64,000 nt of DNA, taken from contig NZ_PJRN01000005.1 in assembly GCF_002930105.1 (NCBI RefSeq), positions 62,001 to 126,000 of the forward strand. Reading direction: 5' to 3'. Positions 43,370-52,260 of the stretch are shown here, piece after piece. The stretch is from Billgrantia saliphila. Its GTDB lineage: Bacteria > Pseudomonadota > Gammaproteobacteria > Pseudomonadales > Halomonadaceae. Position numbers and translations under genes: made by a program. Numbering within the stretch: position 1 is the stretch's first letter; the number at the start of each line of letters is the position of its first letter. Under the pieces are notes generated by a model. That model was not told the origin of the DNA. It searched no databases and saw nothing but the letters and a program-made list of their open reading frames with translations.

Positions 43370-44944
43370 ATGAAGCATGACGATGCCCCTATCCTCTCTC
43401 CCGGGCAGGACAACGCCCAGATGCTGGGGATGGACTTCCACCATCCCGTCTTCCCGCTCTCGGCCTTGGCCATCCTGGCCTTCATCCTCTACGCCCTGAT
43501 CTATCCCGACGCCGCCAACGGCCATCTCACCTCGGCCCGCGGCTGGTCGATCGAGCATTTCGACTGGCTGTTCATGATCGCCGGCAACCTCTTCGTGCTG
43601 CTCTGCCTGGCGCTGATCGCCATGCCGGTGGGGCGCATTCGCCTGGGTGGCAGCCAGGCCCGGCCGGAATACTCGACGCTCTCCTGGTTCGCCATGCTGT
43701 TCGCTGCGGGCATGGGCATCGGCCTGATGTTCTGGAGCGTGGCCGAGCCGGTGGCCTATTACACCGACTGGTACGGCACCCCGCTCAATGTCGAAGCGCA
43801 TACCCCGGCCGGTGCCAGCGCAGCGATCGGCGCCACCATGTTCCACTGGGGCCTGCATCCCTGGGCGATCTACGGCGTGGTGGGGCTATCGCTGGCCTTC
43901 TTCGCCTACAACCGCGGCCTGCCGCTGACCCTGCGCTCTGCCTTCACGCCGATCCTCGGCGAGCGGGTCCGCGGCTGGTTCGGCCACGTCATCGACATCG
44001 TCGCGGTATTGGCCACCATCTTCGGCCTGGCCACCTCGCTGGGCTTCGGTGCCTCTCAGGCGGCGGGTGGTCTCAACTACCTGTTCGACGTGCCCAACAC
44101 CCTCGGCACCCAGTTGGCGATCATCGTGGTGGTCACCGCCGTGGCGCTGTTCTCGGTGTGGCGCGGCATCGACGGTGGCGTGAAGCTGTTCTCCAACATC
44201 AACATGGTGATCGCACTGGCGCTGCTTGCTTTCGTGATCATCACCGGCGGCGTGCTGCTGTTCGTCAATAATCTCTGGAGCACGACCCTGGCCTATGTCA
44301 GCCATATCGTACCGCTCTCCAACTGGGTCGGCCGCGACGATACCACCTGGTACCACGGCTGGACGGTGTTCTACTGGGCCTGGTGGATATCCTGGTCGCC
44401 CTTCGTCGGCATGTTTATCGCGCGGGTTTCCCGCGGGCGCACTGTGCGCGAGTTCCTCACCGCCGTGCTGGTGGTACCGACCCTGGTCACGCTGGTGTGG
44501 ATGAGCGCCTTCGGCGGCACCGCCCTGGACCAGTCGGCTACCGGCGTCGGCGCCCTGGCCAACGGCATCAGCGATGTCTCGCTGGCGATGTTCCAGATGC
44601 TCGAGCACCTGCCGCTGACCACCCTGACCTCCAGCCTGGCGATCCTGCTGGTACTGATCTTCTTCATCACCTCGTCGGACTCCGGCTCGTTGGTGATCGA
44701 CAACATCACCGCCGGCGGCAAGACCGACGCCCCCCGCGGCCAGCGCGTGTTCTGGGCCGTTTTGGAAGGTGCGATTGCAGGTATCCTGCTCTACGGTGGC
44801 GGCAGCACCGCACTGGGCGCGCTGCAGGCCGGCGCCGTGGCTACCGGGCTGCCCTTCACTCTGGTGCTGCTGGGCATGGCCTTCTGCCTGGTGAAGGGAC
44901 TGCGTGAGGAGCAGCGCGGGCTGGCGGCGGCCAGGCTGGCCTGA
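43370..44944 (+). CDS. BCCT family betaine/choline/carnitine transporter
   Basis: A 524-residue inner-membrane carrier with twelve helices. It carries the glycine-rich segment GMGIGLMFWSVAEPVAYY and the conserved block WTVFYWAWWISWSPFVGMF followed by ARVSRGRTVREF. GMGIG rather than GIGID suggests Na+-coupled betaine transport as in BetP, not proton-coupled choline uptake as in BetT; that is inference from the family. Only short hydrophilic ends are present, so no long osmosensing C-terminus. GAGG stands 6 nt before the ATG at 43370; upstream in-frame codons to 43157 look non-coding. It is divergent from fdhA and probably brings in glycine betaine. Confidence 0.92.
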   Translation: MKHDDAPILSPGQDNAQMLGMDFHHPVFPLSALAILAFILYALIYPDAANGHLTSARGWSIEHFDWLFMIAGNLFVLLCLALIAMPVGRIRLGGSQARPEYSTLSWFAMLFAAGMGIGLMFWSVAEPVAYYTDWYGTPLNVEAHTPAGASAAIGATMFHWGLHPWAIYGVVGLSLAFFAYNRGLPLTLRSAFTPILGERVRGWFGHVIDIVAVLATIFGLATSLGFGASQAAGGLNYLFDVPNTLGTQLAIIVVVTAVALFSVWRGIDGGVKLFSNINMVIALALLAFVIITGGVLLFVNNLWSTTLAYVSHIVPLSNWVGRDDTTWYHGWTVFYWAWWISWSPFVGMFIARVSRGRTVREFLTAVLVVPTLVTLVWMSAFGGTALDQSATGVGALANGISDVSLAMFQMLEHLPLTTLTSSLAILLVLIFFITSSDSGSLVIDNITAGGKTDAPRGQRVFWAVLEGAIAGILLYGGGSTALGALQAGAVATGLPFTLVLLGMAFCLVKGLREEQRGLAAARLA

Positions 44945-44972
44945 TACGCCTCTACCAGTCAGCACTAACGCA

Positions 44973-44998
44973 AAGACCCCGGCCTTGGCCGGGGTCTT
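44973..44998 (+). terminator. Rho-independent terminator after the BCCT gene
   Basis: The arms AAGACCCCGGCC (44973-44984) and GGCCGGGGTCTT (44987-44998) form a 10-12-bp GC-rich stem with a tight loop, followed by ATTATTATTT. It is a textbook terminator 28 nt after the transporter stop codon. Confidence 0.88.
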
Positions 44999-45000
44999 AT

Positions 45001-45225
45001 TATTTGTGGAAGATGCTAGCTAGGTTAGAAATGCCAAGCTTAGTCCGAGAAGGCAGCGAGCGAAGGCCAGGGCTAGGCCCGCTCCCTACGGGCCAACGCA
45101 CTTCCCATATCCCTGTGGGTCGCAAGGCAAAAATTGACAAAAAACGGAGTTTACGGAGCGTAAGCGACTATTTTGAGTCAGTTTTTAACGCAGTATGGCC
45201 GAACCCAGCCAGTTTTCGAACAAGC
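45001..45225. other. AT-rich gene-free stretch, repeat-like
   Basis: 225 bp between the BCCT terminator and the etfB stop codon with no supportable gene. The half at 45120-45200 is much richer in A and T than its neighbours (for example AAAAATTGACAAAAAACGGA). It contains short inverted repeats: TTACG-GAG-CGTAA at 45151-45163, GCCCG...CGGGC near 45078-45095 and CCCA...TGGG near 45108-45120. It may be a dispersed intergenic repeat or the relic of a mobile element; this cannot be decided without the rest of the genome. Confidence 0.45.
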
Positions 45226-46044
45226 TTAGCGAAGGATGCCCTCCTCCTTCAGCAGCTTGAAGATCGCCTCGGCACCTTGCTCCGGCGTCACGTCGGTCAG
45301 CACCTGGCCACCGCCGCCTTCGGCCTTGGCCGCGGCGGCCTTGAAACGTTCCCGTGCCGAAGTCGCCTTGACGATCTTGAGCCGCTTGGGGCGCTTGCGG
45401 GCCGGCGACACGCTCCACTCTTCCTGGGCTTCGTCCCACGCCACTGCGGCGGGTTCGACCTCGATTTCGCCTCGCCGGGCCGGCCCGAAGGCGCTCTGGC
45501 GGGCTGCCGAGGCGGCTGCGTCGACGGTGACGATGGCCGGCAGTCGCACCTGGAGTCGACGGCGCTGGCCGCGCGGCAGGGCCTGGAGCAGCGTGGCCAC
45601 GCCATGCTCGACTTTCTCCACGTCAGCCAGGCCGCTGACCAGCGGCCAGCCCAGGCGTTCGGCCAGAAGGTAAGGCAACAACCCCGAGCCTTCCCCCTGC
45701 TCGGCCCGCCCACCGGCGATCACCAGCTGCGGCTGGGCGTCGCTCAGCGCGCGGGCCAGGGCGGGAACCACGTCGGCGCCATGCGGCTGCTCGACCAGGG
45801 TCAACGCCGGCAGCCCCATGCCCAGATAGCCGCGCATCGCGCTTTCGCTCTCCGCGTCGAACTCTCCCGCATGCAGCAGCGTGACATGGGCCCTGTCGAG
45901 CGATTTGGCCAGCTCCACGCCGCGGGCATCCTGATCGGCACGCCGGGCGCGACCGGTCAACGGGTGCCGGCCGACCGAAACCAGCACCGCCACCTCGAGT
46001 ACCGCTTCGGTGTTTGCTCCTGTTTCATGAGCATCAGGCTGCAT
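45226..46044 (-). CDS. etfB: Electron transfer flavoprotein beta subunit (dimethylglycine-linked)
   Basis: A 272-residue cytoplasmic protein that, with EtfA, accepts electrons from demethylation of dimethylglycine and passes them towards the respiratory chain. Family parts are GVELAKSLDRAHVTLLHAG, PQLVIAGGRAEQGEGSGLLPY and LAERLGWPLVSGLADVEKVE, with QVRLPAIVTVDAA as the nucleotide-fold block. The C-terminal arm (KRPKRLKIVKATSARERFKA) fits ETF-beta. It is more divergent than housekeeping EtfB, as are the betaine-locus copies in Pseudomonas. The ATG at 46044 has GGAG and overlaps etfA by 11 nt. Confidence 0.9.
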   Translation of the reverse strand: MQPDAHETGANTEAVLEVAVLVSVGRHPLTGRARRADQDARGVELAKSLDRAHVTLLHAGEFDAESESAMRGYLGMGLPALTLVEQPHGADVVPALARALSDAQPQLVIAGGRAEQGEGSGLLPYLLAERLGWPLVSGLADVEKVEHGVATLLQALPRGQRRRLQVRLPAIVTVDAAASAARQSAFGPARRGEIEVEPAAVAWDEAQEEWSVSPARKRPKRLKIVKATSARERFKAAAAKAEGGGGQVLTDVTPEQGAEAIFKLLKEEGILR

Positions 46045-47326
46045 CGCGCTTCTCCCCTCGCTGTCGCTCCACCATTTCGACCAGTGCCGCGAGTATGCTC
46101 GCCGAGTCACCGATCACCGCCAGATCGGCGCGCTTGATCATGTCGCATCCCGGATCGAGATTGACCGCCACCACCTTCTCGCAGCTCTGGATGCCCTGCA
46201 GATGCTGGATGGCACCGCTGACGCCCACGGCCACGTAGACCCGGGCGGTGACCCAGGTGCCGGTGGCACCCACCTGGCGGTCGCGCGGCATAAAGCCGTC
46301 GTCTACCGCCACGCGCGAGGCGCCTTCGGTGGCTCCCAATACCTTGGCGGCGTGGTGGAACCCCTCCCAGTCCTTGACGCCGTTGCCGGCGGAAAGGATG
46401 AACTCGGCTTCGGCCAGGGCCACGCCGGCCGGATCGACGGCCACCTGGCCCAGATCCTCGATACGCGCCAGAAGGCGAGGCAACGGCTGCGACAGGGCGA
46501 GCGGTTGCGCCCCATGGCGGGTCTCGGCGACCGGCTCGGCACATTCGGGCAATGCCAATACGATGCGCGGCAGGGCGCGCTGGATATCGGTGGTGCCGGC
46601 AGCACCCCGCCCAGTGCAGCGCCAGCCCAGCGGTGCCGTAGCGTCGGGCTCGATCTGCCAGACCCCCGTAGCGGGCCGCTCCTGAAGGCGTGCCGCCAAC
46701 CGCCGTCCCAGGTCGGCACCGCCCAGCTTGGAGTCGGGCAGCAACCAATGGGACGGGGCGAGCTCACCTTCGACGGCGGCGAGCGCCGCCAGGCGTGCCT
46801 CCGGCGCGTAGCCATCGAACAGGGCATCATCGAAATGCATCAGGCGGTCGACGCCGGCCTCGTCGAACGCTCCTTCCTTATGATGGCCAAAGACTACCGC
46901 CAGCACAGCACCCGGACGCTGGTCATCGGCATCGGCCAGCTGCCGGGCCAGCCCCAGCAGGTCGCGGTCGTGGCTGGAGAGGCGCCCGCCGGGCATGTCC
47001 GGCACCACCGCCACCAGGAAGGCGGGCGCCTCGATCGCCACACGCCGACGATCGTCGGTCGCTGCACTCGCCTGGCCCGCGCCCCGGCCCGCGGCGGCCG
47101 CCTGCTGGGCGCCACTGCGGTCGATGCGCTTGATGCCGTTGGGACCGATGAAGCCCACCGCATGGGGATTCTTACGCATTACCCCATTGGGGCCCATCCA
47201 CTCCGTCGCCACGGTGCCCTGGCCCACACTTCCGCCGAGTTCCGCCAGCACGTTCAAATGCTCGGGGTGCAGGCGGTTGCGGGCGATCCACTCGCGGCGC
47301 GGATCGCGGCGCAGGATCTCGCTCAT
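46034..47326 (-). CDS. etfA: Electron transfer flavoprotein alpha subunit (dimethylglycine-linked)
   Basis: A 430-residue cytoplasmic FAD protein. The C-terminal FAD domain shows the clear ETF-alpha pattern EFILSAGNGVKDWEGFHHAA, LGATEGASRVAVDDGFMPRDRQVGATG, YVAVGVSGAIQHLQGI and VNLDPGCDMIKRADLAVIGD, written here in parts. It is about 100 residues longer than common EtfA because of an N-terminal extension with MSEILRRDPRREWIARNRLHP and a repeated hydrophobic-Gly motif (EWMGPNGVMRKNPHAVGFIGPNGIKRI region), which is also seen in betaine-locus EtfA proteins. It overlaps dgcB by 4 nt (ATGA). Confidence 0.92.
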   Translation of the reverse strand: MSEILRRDPRREWIARNRLHPEHLNVLAELGGSVGQGTVATEWMGPNGVMRKNPHAVGFIGPNGIKRIDRSGAQQAAAAGRGAGQASAATDDRRRVAIEAPAFLVAVVPDMPGGRLSSHDRDLLGLARQLADADDQRPGAVLAVVFGHHKEGAFDEAGVDRLMHFDDALFDGYAPEARLAALAAVEGELAPSHWLLPDSKLGGADLGRRLAARLQERPATGVWQIEPDATAPLGWRCTGRGAAGTTDIQRALPRIVLALPECAEPVAETRHGAQPLALSQPLPRLLARIEDLGQVAVDPAGVALAEAEFILSAGNGVKDWEGFHHAAKVLGATEGASRVAVDDGFMPRDRQVGATGTWVTARVYVAVGVSGAIQHLQGIQSCEKVVAVNLDPGCDMIKRADLAVIGDSASILAALVEMVERQRGEKRDAA

Positions 47327-49320
47327 GATGCTACCTCCTTGACCGCGATGCGGGCCTCGGCCGTCGGCTGGACTTGGCGTACGCCATCGCGGCGCGATTC
47401 GCTTTCCGGCACCAGGGCATCGGCCACCAGCTCGGCGATGTCACGAACCTCGGCGCTGGCATCCACCACACCTTCGAGCATGGCGGTGCACTGCGGACAG
47501 CCGACCGCCACCAGTTCGGCCCCGGTCTCGCTCACGTCGTTCATGCGCATGTCGGGAATCCGCCGTTTGCCGGGAATATCGGTGATCGGCGCGCCGCCGC
47601 CACCGCCGCAACAGCGCGAGCGAAAGCCCGAACGCGCCATCTCGGCGACTTCGATACCCAGCGCCTTGAGTACGTTGCGCGGTGCCTCAAACTCGCCGTT
47701 GTAGCGGCCCAGGTAACAGGGGTCGTGGTAGGTGACCCTGCCTCCCTTCCAGGGCGCGAAGTGCAGCCGCCCCGACTCATACAGTTCGGCGATGTAGGTG
47801 CTGTGATGGGACACCGCATAGTCGCCACCCAGCACGCCGTATTCGTTCTTCAGTACGTGGAAGCTGTGCGGATCGCAGGTGACGATGCGCTGGAAGCGAT
47901 ACTGCGCCAGGGTCGTGATATTGCGCCTGGCGAGCGACTGGAAGGTCGCCTCGTCGCCCAGACGACGCGCCACGTCGCCGCTGTCGCGCTCTTCAACGCC
48001 GAGCACGGCAAAGTCGACGCTGGCCGCACGCAGTACTTTCACCAGGGCTCGCAACGTCCTTTGGTTGCGCATGTCGAAGACACCGTCGCCGAGCCACAGC
48101 AGCACTTCCGCTTGCCCCACGTCGCGCATCAAGGGCAGATTCAGGTCCGCCGCCCAGTGCATGCGCGAGCCGGGATCGAAACCGCCGGGGTTGTCGGTGG
48201 CGATCAGGTTGTCGAGCACCTCGGCGCCCTTGCCCGGCGTATCGCCATGTTCCAACGTCAGGAAGCGGCGCATGTCGACGATGGCGTCGACGTGCTCGAT
48301 CATCATCGGGCACTCCTCGACGCAGGCGCGGCAGGTGGTGCACGACCACAGCGTCTCGGCATCGACCAGCGCCGTGCCCCGCCTAGCGACGATCGGCCCA
48401 TGCGGCTCGCCGACGTGCTCGCCGATGGGCTTGCCTGGGTAGGGACTGCCGGCATACCTAGCATCGCTGCCGCCGGTCATGCCGACCACCATGTCCTGGA
48501 TCAGCTTCTTGGGGTTGAGCGGCTGACCGGCGGCGAAGGCCGGGCAGGCGGCTTCGCAGCGACCGCACTGCACACAGGCGTCGAAGCCGAGCAACTGGTT
48601 CCAGGTGAAGTCGCTGGGCGTTTCAACACCCAGCGGGGCCTTGGGGTCGTCCAGGTCCAGTGCCTTGAGACCGGTGGAGCGCCCACCCCCCTGTTTGGAT
48701 GAGAAGCGCTCGGGGCGGCGGTGAAAGGCCAGATGCAGGGCGCCGGCGAAGGCGTGCTTCATCGGTCCGCCCCAGGTCATGCCGAAGAACATCTCGCCCA
48801 GGCCCCAGGCCAACACTGCGGCCAGCGCCACGGCGAGGAGCCAACTGCCCGTTCCTTCAGGGAGTATGCCGACCGTCGGCAGGGTGATCAGAAAGACGCT
48901 CAACGCGAATGCCATCAGGCTCTTCGGCAGGCGCATCCACGGGCCCTTCGAGAGCCGCGCCGGCGGGTTGCGCCGCCGCCTGGCGACGAACAGGCTGCCT
49001 ACGAACATGGCGCTACTGGCCAGCAGCAACAGCCCGCCGAGGACAGGGTTGGCCAGTCCCAGGCCATGCACCAGGATCATCAGCACGGCAGCGGCGACGA
49101 AACCGCCGGCGGTAGCCACGTGGGTGTTGGACATCACCTTGTCGCGTGCCACCACGTGGTGCAGATCCACCAGGTAACGACGCGGCATGGCCGCAAGGCC
49201 TTGAAGAATCGGTACTCGCGACGGCCGCCCCTGGCGCCACAGGCGAACGCGGCGAACGGCGCCGATCACGGCCAGCGCCAGGGCGGAGAAGATCAATATC
49301 GGCAGGAGGGTGTCGAGCAT
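47323..49320 (-). CDS. dgcB: Dimethylglycine catabolism iron-sulfur protein DgcB
   Basis: A 665-residue protein with an N-terminal membrane part of several helices (LLPILIFSALALAVIGAV and further ones to about residue 185) and a cytoplasmic iron-sulfur part. Two 4Fe-4S clusters are seen in CVQCGRCEAACPAFA and CTTCRACVEECPM, and two CCG-type domains follow (RSRCCGGGGG, VGCPQCTAML). It is thought to work with DgcA and the ETF in demethylating dimethylglycine to sarcosine. The ATG at 49320 lies 8 nt behind GAGG; a GTG at 49329 is the alternative. It is separated from dgcA by 202 nt containing a large inverted repeat. Confidence 0.92.
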   Translation of the reverse strand: MLDTLLPILIFSALALAVIGAVRRVRLWRQGRPSRVPILQGLAAMPRRYLVDLHHVVARDKVMSNTHVATAGGFVAAAVLMILVHGLGLANPVLGGLLLLASSAMFVGSLFVARRRRNPPARLSKGPWMRLPKSLMAFALSVFLITLPTVGILPEGTGSWLLAVALAAVLAWGLGEMFFGMTWGGPMKHAFAGALHLAFHRRPERFSSKQGGGRSTGLKALDLDDPKAPLGVETPSDFTWNQLLGFDACVQCGRCEAACPAFAAGQPLNPKKLIQDMVVGMTGGSDARYAGSPYPGKPIGEHVGEPHGPIVARRGTALVDAETLWSCTTCRACVEECPMMIEHVDAIVDMRRFLTLEHGDTPGKGAEVLDNLIATDNPGGFDPGSRMHWAADLNLPLMRDVGQAEVLLWLGDGVFDMRNQRTLRALVKVLRAASVDFAVLGVEERDSGDVARRLGDEATFQSLARRNITTLAQYRFQRIVTCDPHSFHVLKNEYGVLGGDYAVSHHSTYIAELYESGRLHFAPWKGGRVTYHDPCYLGRYNGEFEAPRNVLKALGIEVAEMARSGFRSRCCGGGGGAPITDIPGKRRIPDMRMNDVSETGAELVAVGCPQCTAMLEGVVDASAEVRDIAELVADALVPESESRRDGVRQVQPTAEARIAVKEVAS

Positions 49321-49421
49321 GGTGCTCACCTCGTCTCATGAGCCGTTGGCTTTGGCGTTGTCATTGGCATCGGGGCTGCACCGACAACAGAGGCCGGCAC
49401 GGTGAAAGCGTCATGAGCGAC

Positions 49422-49508
49422 GGCCAGGCTAGGCGAAGTTCGGCGAGTCAGCGGAGTGGACTTGCTGCTCCATGAGCTTGACGAGCCGAACTTCAACAAC
49501 ACCTGGCC
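49422..49508. other. Large nested inverted repeat in the dgcA-dgcB gap
   Basis: GGCCAGG (49422-49428) pairs with CCTGGCC (49502-49508). Inside it GAAGTTCGGC (49435-49444) pairs perfectly with GCCGAACTTC (49485-49494), and further in GTCA with TGAC and GGAG with CTCC can pair. The transcript across the gap could thus fold into one long hairpin of about 87 nt. It lies within the presumed operon. Roles such as partial termination, RNA processing or a dispersed repeat are possible. Confidence 0.6.
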
Positions 49509-49522
49509 GAGCGCAATAGCTT

Positions 49523-51595
49523 TCAAAGGTCTTTGCATAGCCGCAGGGCGTCGTATATGGCCGCATGCGTATTGCGCGGCGCGGTGCAGTCGCCCAGGCG
49601 GAACAGCAGGTAGCCGTCACCCTCCTCGGCGAGGCAGGGCTGCGCCTGGGCAGCGTAGAGCGCCTCGAGATCCACCTGGCCGCGGTTGCGCGAACGATCC
49701 TTGAGCGCGTAGTAGAGCGTCTCGTCCGGTCGCACACCGTTCTCCACCACCACCTGGTCGACCACCCGCTCCTCCAGGGCGCCGGTGTACTCGTTTTCGA
49801 GCACCGCCACCAGGCCGCTGCCCTCGCGGTAGACCTTGTGCAGCATCAGGTCGGAGGTCATGATCACCTCCTTCTCGTAGAGGCTGCGGTAGTAGGTGGG
49901 GAAGGTGGTGCCCCCTACCGCCGCACCCGGCTTGATGTCGTCGGTGACGATCTCGACCTTGGCGCCCTTGTCGGCCAGGTAGTCGGCCGCCGAAACGCCG
50001 GAGAACTCGCAGATGGCGTCGTAGATCAGCACGTTCTTGCCCGGCGCCACCTTGCCCGAGAGGATGTCCCAAGTACTCACCACCAGGCTCTCCTCGGGGT
50101 TCTCCGAATAGCCCCACTCAGGGAACTGGCTGAGGAAGGGCTGGCCACCGGTGGCGAGCATCACGACGTCGGGTCGCAGGTCCTCTATCGTCGCCTCGTC
50201 GGCGCGAGTGCCCAGGCGCAGGTCGACGCCGAGGCGCGTCAGTTCGAGCTGGTACCAGCGGGTGATACCGGCGATCTGGTCGCGCTGCGGGGCCTGGGCG
50301 GCGATGGTGATCTGTCCGCCCAGGGCCTCCGCCGCCTCGAACAGGGTGACGTCGTGGCCGCGCTCGGCGGCAACGCGTGCCGCCTCCATGCCGCCGGGGC
50401 CGCCGCCGACCACCACGACCTTGCGCCGGGAGCCTTCGCTCTTCTCGATGATGTGCGGCAGGCCCATGTACTCCCGCGAAGTGGCGGCGTTCTGGATGCA
50501 CAGCACGTCGAGTCCCTGGTACTGGCGGTCGATGCAGTAGTTGGCGCCGACGCACTGCTTGATCTGGTCGACCTGGCCCATCTTGATCTTGGCGATCAGG
50601 TGCGGGTCGGCGATGTGCGCCCGGGTCATGCCCACCAGGTCGACGTAGCCTCCTTCGAGGATACGCTGGGCCTGGTTGGGGTCCTTGATGTTCTGGGCGT
50701 GAATTACCGGCACGCCGACCACTTCCTTGATGCCCGCCGCCAGGTGCAGGAAGGGCTCCGGCGGGTAGGACATGTTGGGAATCACGTTGGCCAGGCTGTT
50801 GTGGGTGTCGCAGCCCGAGCCGATCACGCCGAAGAAGTCGACCTGACCGGTGGCATCGTAGTAGGCGGCGATCTGCTTCATGTCCTCGTGGGTCAGGCCA
50901 TCCGGGTGGAACTCGTCGCCGCAGATGCGCATGCCGACGACGAAGTCGTCGCCGACCTCGGCGCGCACCGCCTTGAGCACTTCCATGCCGAAGCGCATGC
51001 GGTTCTCGAAGCTGCCGCCCCACTGGTCCTCGCGCTTGTTGACCCGCGGGCTCCAGAATTGGTCGATCAAATGCTGGTGCACGGCGGAAAGCTCGACGCC
51101 ATCCAGGCCACCCTCTTTCGCACGCCGCGCGGCCTGGGCGAAGTCGCCGACGATGCGCCAGATCTCCTCCTCCTCGATGGTCTTGCAGGTGGAGCGGTGC
51201 ACCGGCTCACGGATGCCGGAGGGCGATACCAGGGTCGGCCAGTCGAAGCCGTCCCAGCGCGAGCGGCGCCCCATGTGGGTGATCTGGATCATGATCTTGC
51301 CGCCATGCATGTGCACGGCATCGGCCAGATTCTGGAAGTGCGGAATGATCCGGTCGGTGGCAAGGTTGACCGAGCTCCACCAGCCCTGGGGGCTGTCGAT
51401 GGAAACCACCGAGGAGCCGCCGCAGATGCACAGGCCGCAGCCACCCTTGGCCTTCTCTTCGTAGTACTTGACGTAGCGCTCGGTGGTCATGCCACCGTCG
51501 GTGGCGTGCACCTCGGCATGGGCGGTGCTGACCACGCGGTTGCGAATGGTCAACTTGCCGATCTGGATCGGCTCGAAGATCGCGTCGAATGCCAT
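49523..51595 (-). CDS. dgcA: Dimethylglycine demethylase flavoprotein DgcA
   Basis: A 690-residue cytoplasmic protein of the old-yellow-enzyme/dienoyl-CoA-reductase type, which converts dimethylglycine to sarcosine. The FMN-binding TIM barrel covers residues 1-370 (FEPIQIGKLTIRNRVVSTAH, GVELSAVHQHLIDQFWSPRVN, GMRICGDEFHPDG). A 4Fe-4S motif lies in CVGANYCID and the downstream Cys (LCIQNAA). The C-terminal FAD/NAD part has VVVVGGGPGGMEAARVAAERG. GAGGAGG stands 6 nt before the ATG at 51595; upstream in-frame sequence to 51841 belongs to the neighbouring gene. Length matches Pseudomonas DgcA (about 686). Confidence 0.95.
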   Translation of the reverse strand: MAFDAIFEPIQIGKLTIRNRVVSTAHAEVHATDGGMTTERYVKYYEEKAKGGCGLCICGGSSVVSIDSPQGWWSSVNLATDRIIPHFQNLADAVHMHGGKIMIQITHMGRRSRWDGFDWPTLVSPSGIREPVHRSTCKTIEEEEIWRIVGDFAQAARRAKEGGLDGVELSAVHQHLIDQFWSPRVNKREDQWGGSFENRMRFGMEVLKAVRAEVGDDFVVGMRICGDEFHPDGLTHEDMKQIAAYYDATGQVDFFGVIGSGCDTHNSLANVIPNMSYPPEPFLHLAAGIKEVVGVPVIHAQNIKDPNQAQRILEGGYVDLVGMTRAHIADPHLIAKIKMGQVDQIKQCVGANYCIDRQYQGLDVLCIQNAATSREYMGLPHIIEKSEGSRRKVVVVGGGPGGMEAARVAAERGHDVTLFEAAEALGGQITIAAQAPQRDQIAGITRWYQLELTRLGVDLRLGTRADEATIEDLRPDVVMLATGGQPFLSQFPEWGYSENPEESLVVSTWDILSGKVAPGKNVLIYDAICEFSGVSAADYLADKGAKVEIVTDDIKPGAAVGGTTFPTYYRSLYEKEVIMTSDLMLHKVYREGSGLVAVLENEYTGALEERVVDQVVVENGVRPDETLYYALKDRSRNRGQVDLEALYAAQAQPCLAEEGDGYLLFRLGDCTAPRNTHAAIYDALRLCKDL

Positions 51596-51605
51596 GGAAA
51601 CCTCC

Positions 51606-52151
51606 TCAACCCCGGGCGTCGGGCAGCGGCTTGACGATAAAGATGCCCACTTCACAGCCAGGCTCGGCGGCGCTCTGGGTCTGCTCGGCGACGGTGCGCA
51701 GGGCACTGCCACGGGCGGCAAGGATCTGGTCAATGGCGCCGGCGAACCAGCCGGTGAACATGTACTCCTCCTTGTGCCCGGTCTTGCCGAGCTGATAGAC
51801 GAAGGCGCTGTGCTCCAGGCGGACTCGGGCGGTACCGGCATCGAGGTCGATCGCCTCGGTGACGAACTTGCCCCAGCCGCGCTGGGAAAGTCGCAGCATG
51901 TAGTGGTCGAATACCGCTACACCTTCCAGGCCGTGCAGCTCGGCTTCCTTCTCGCACCAATGCCAGGCGCTCTTGTAGCCGGCGCGGTAGAGAATCTCGG
52001 CGTACTCATCCACACCCAGCGCCTCGGCGACGGCGATGTGATTGTTGATGAAGAAGTGGCGCGGCACGTAGAGCATCGGCAGGGCATCGGTGGTCCACAC
52101 GCCGGTCTCGCTATCTACCTCGATGGGCAGCTCGGGGGCCATCTTGGTCAC
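51606..52151 (-). CDS. DUF5943-type protein of the dimethylglycine operon
   Basis: A 181-residue soluble protein (PMLYVPRHFFINNHIAVAEA, GWGKFVTEAIDLDAGTARVR, EEYMFTGWFAGAIDQILAARG). It corresponds to the gene found between the dipeptidase and dgcA in Pseudomonas (PA5397 position), with a fold related to 4-vinyl-reductase/V4R small-molecule-binding domains. It has two adjacent-type Cys (WHWCEKEAE and EPGCEVG). Its biochemical function is not known. It ends 10 nt before dgcA, so it is co-transcribed with it. Confidence 0.85.
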   Translation of the reverse strand: MTKMAPELPIEVDSETGVWTTDALPMLYVPRHFFINNHIAVAEALGVDEYAEILYRAGYKSAWHWCEKEAELHGLEGVAVFDHYMLRLSQRGWGKFVTEAIDLDAGTARVRLEHSAFVYQLGKTGHKEEYMFTGWFAGAIDQILAARGSALRTVAEQTQSAAEPGCEVGIFIVKPLPDARG

Positions 52152-52260
52152 GGTCGGTTACCTCAAATCGTTGTTCTTTGGCTTCGGGCTTCGGCAGCGG
52201 TATCGTCCACGGCTCGGAGTCCGCAACTCTTGGCTTTTGCTCGTGGCTTGTGGCTGGCCG

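Noticed and set aside
45004..46137. Plus-strand frame of 377 codons crossing the AT-rich gap and etfB
   Set aside because: It runs antisense through etfB and its start lies just behind a terminator without a ribosome binding site.
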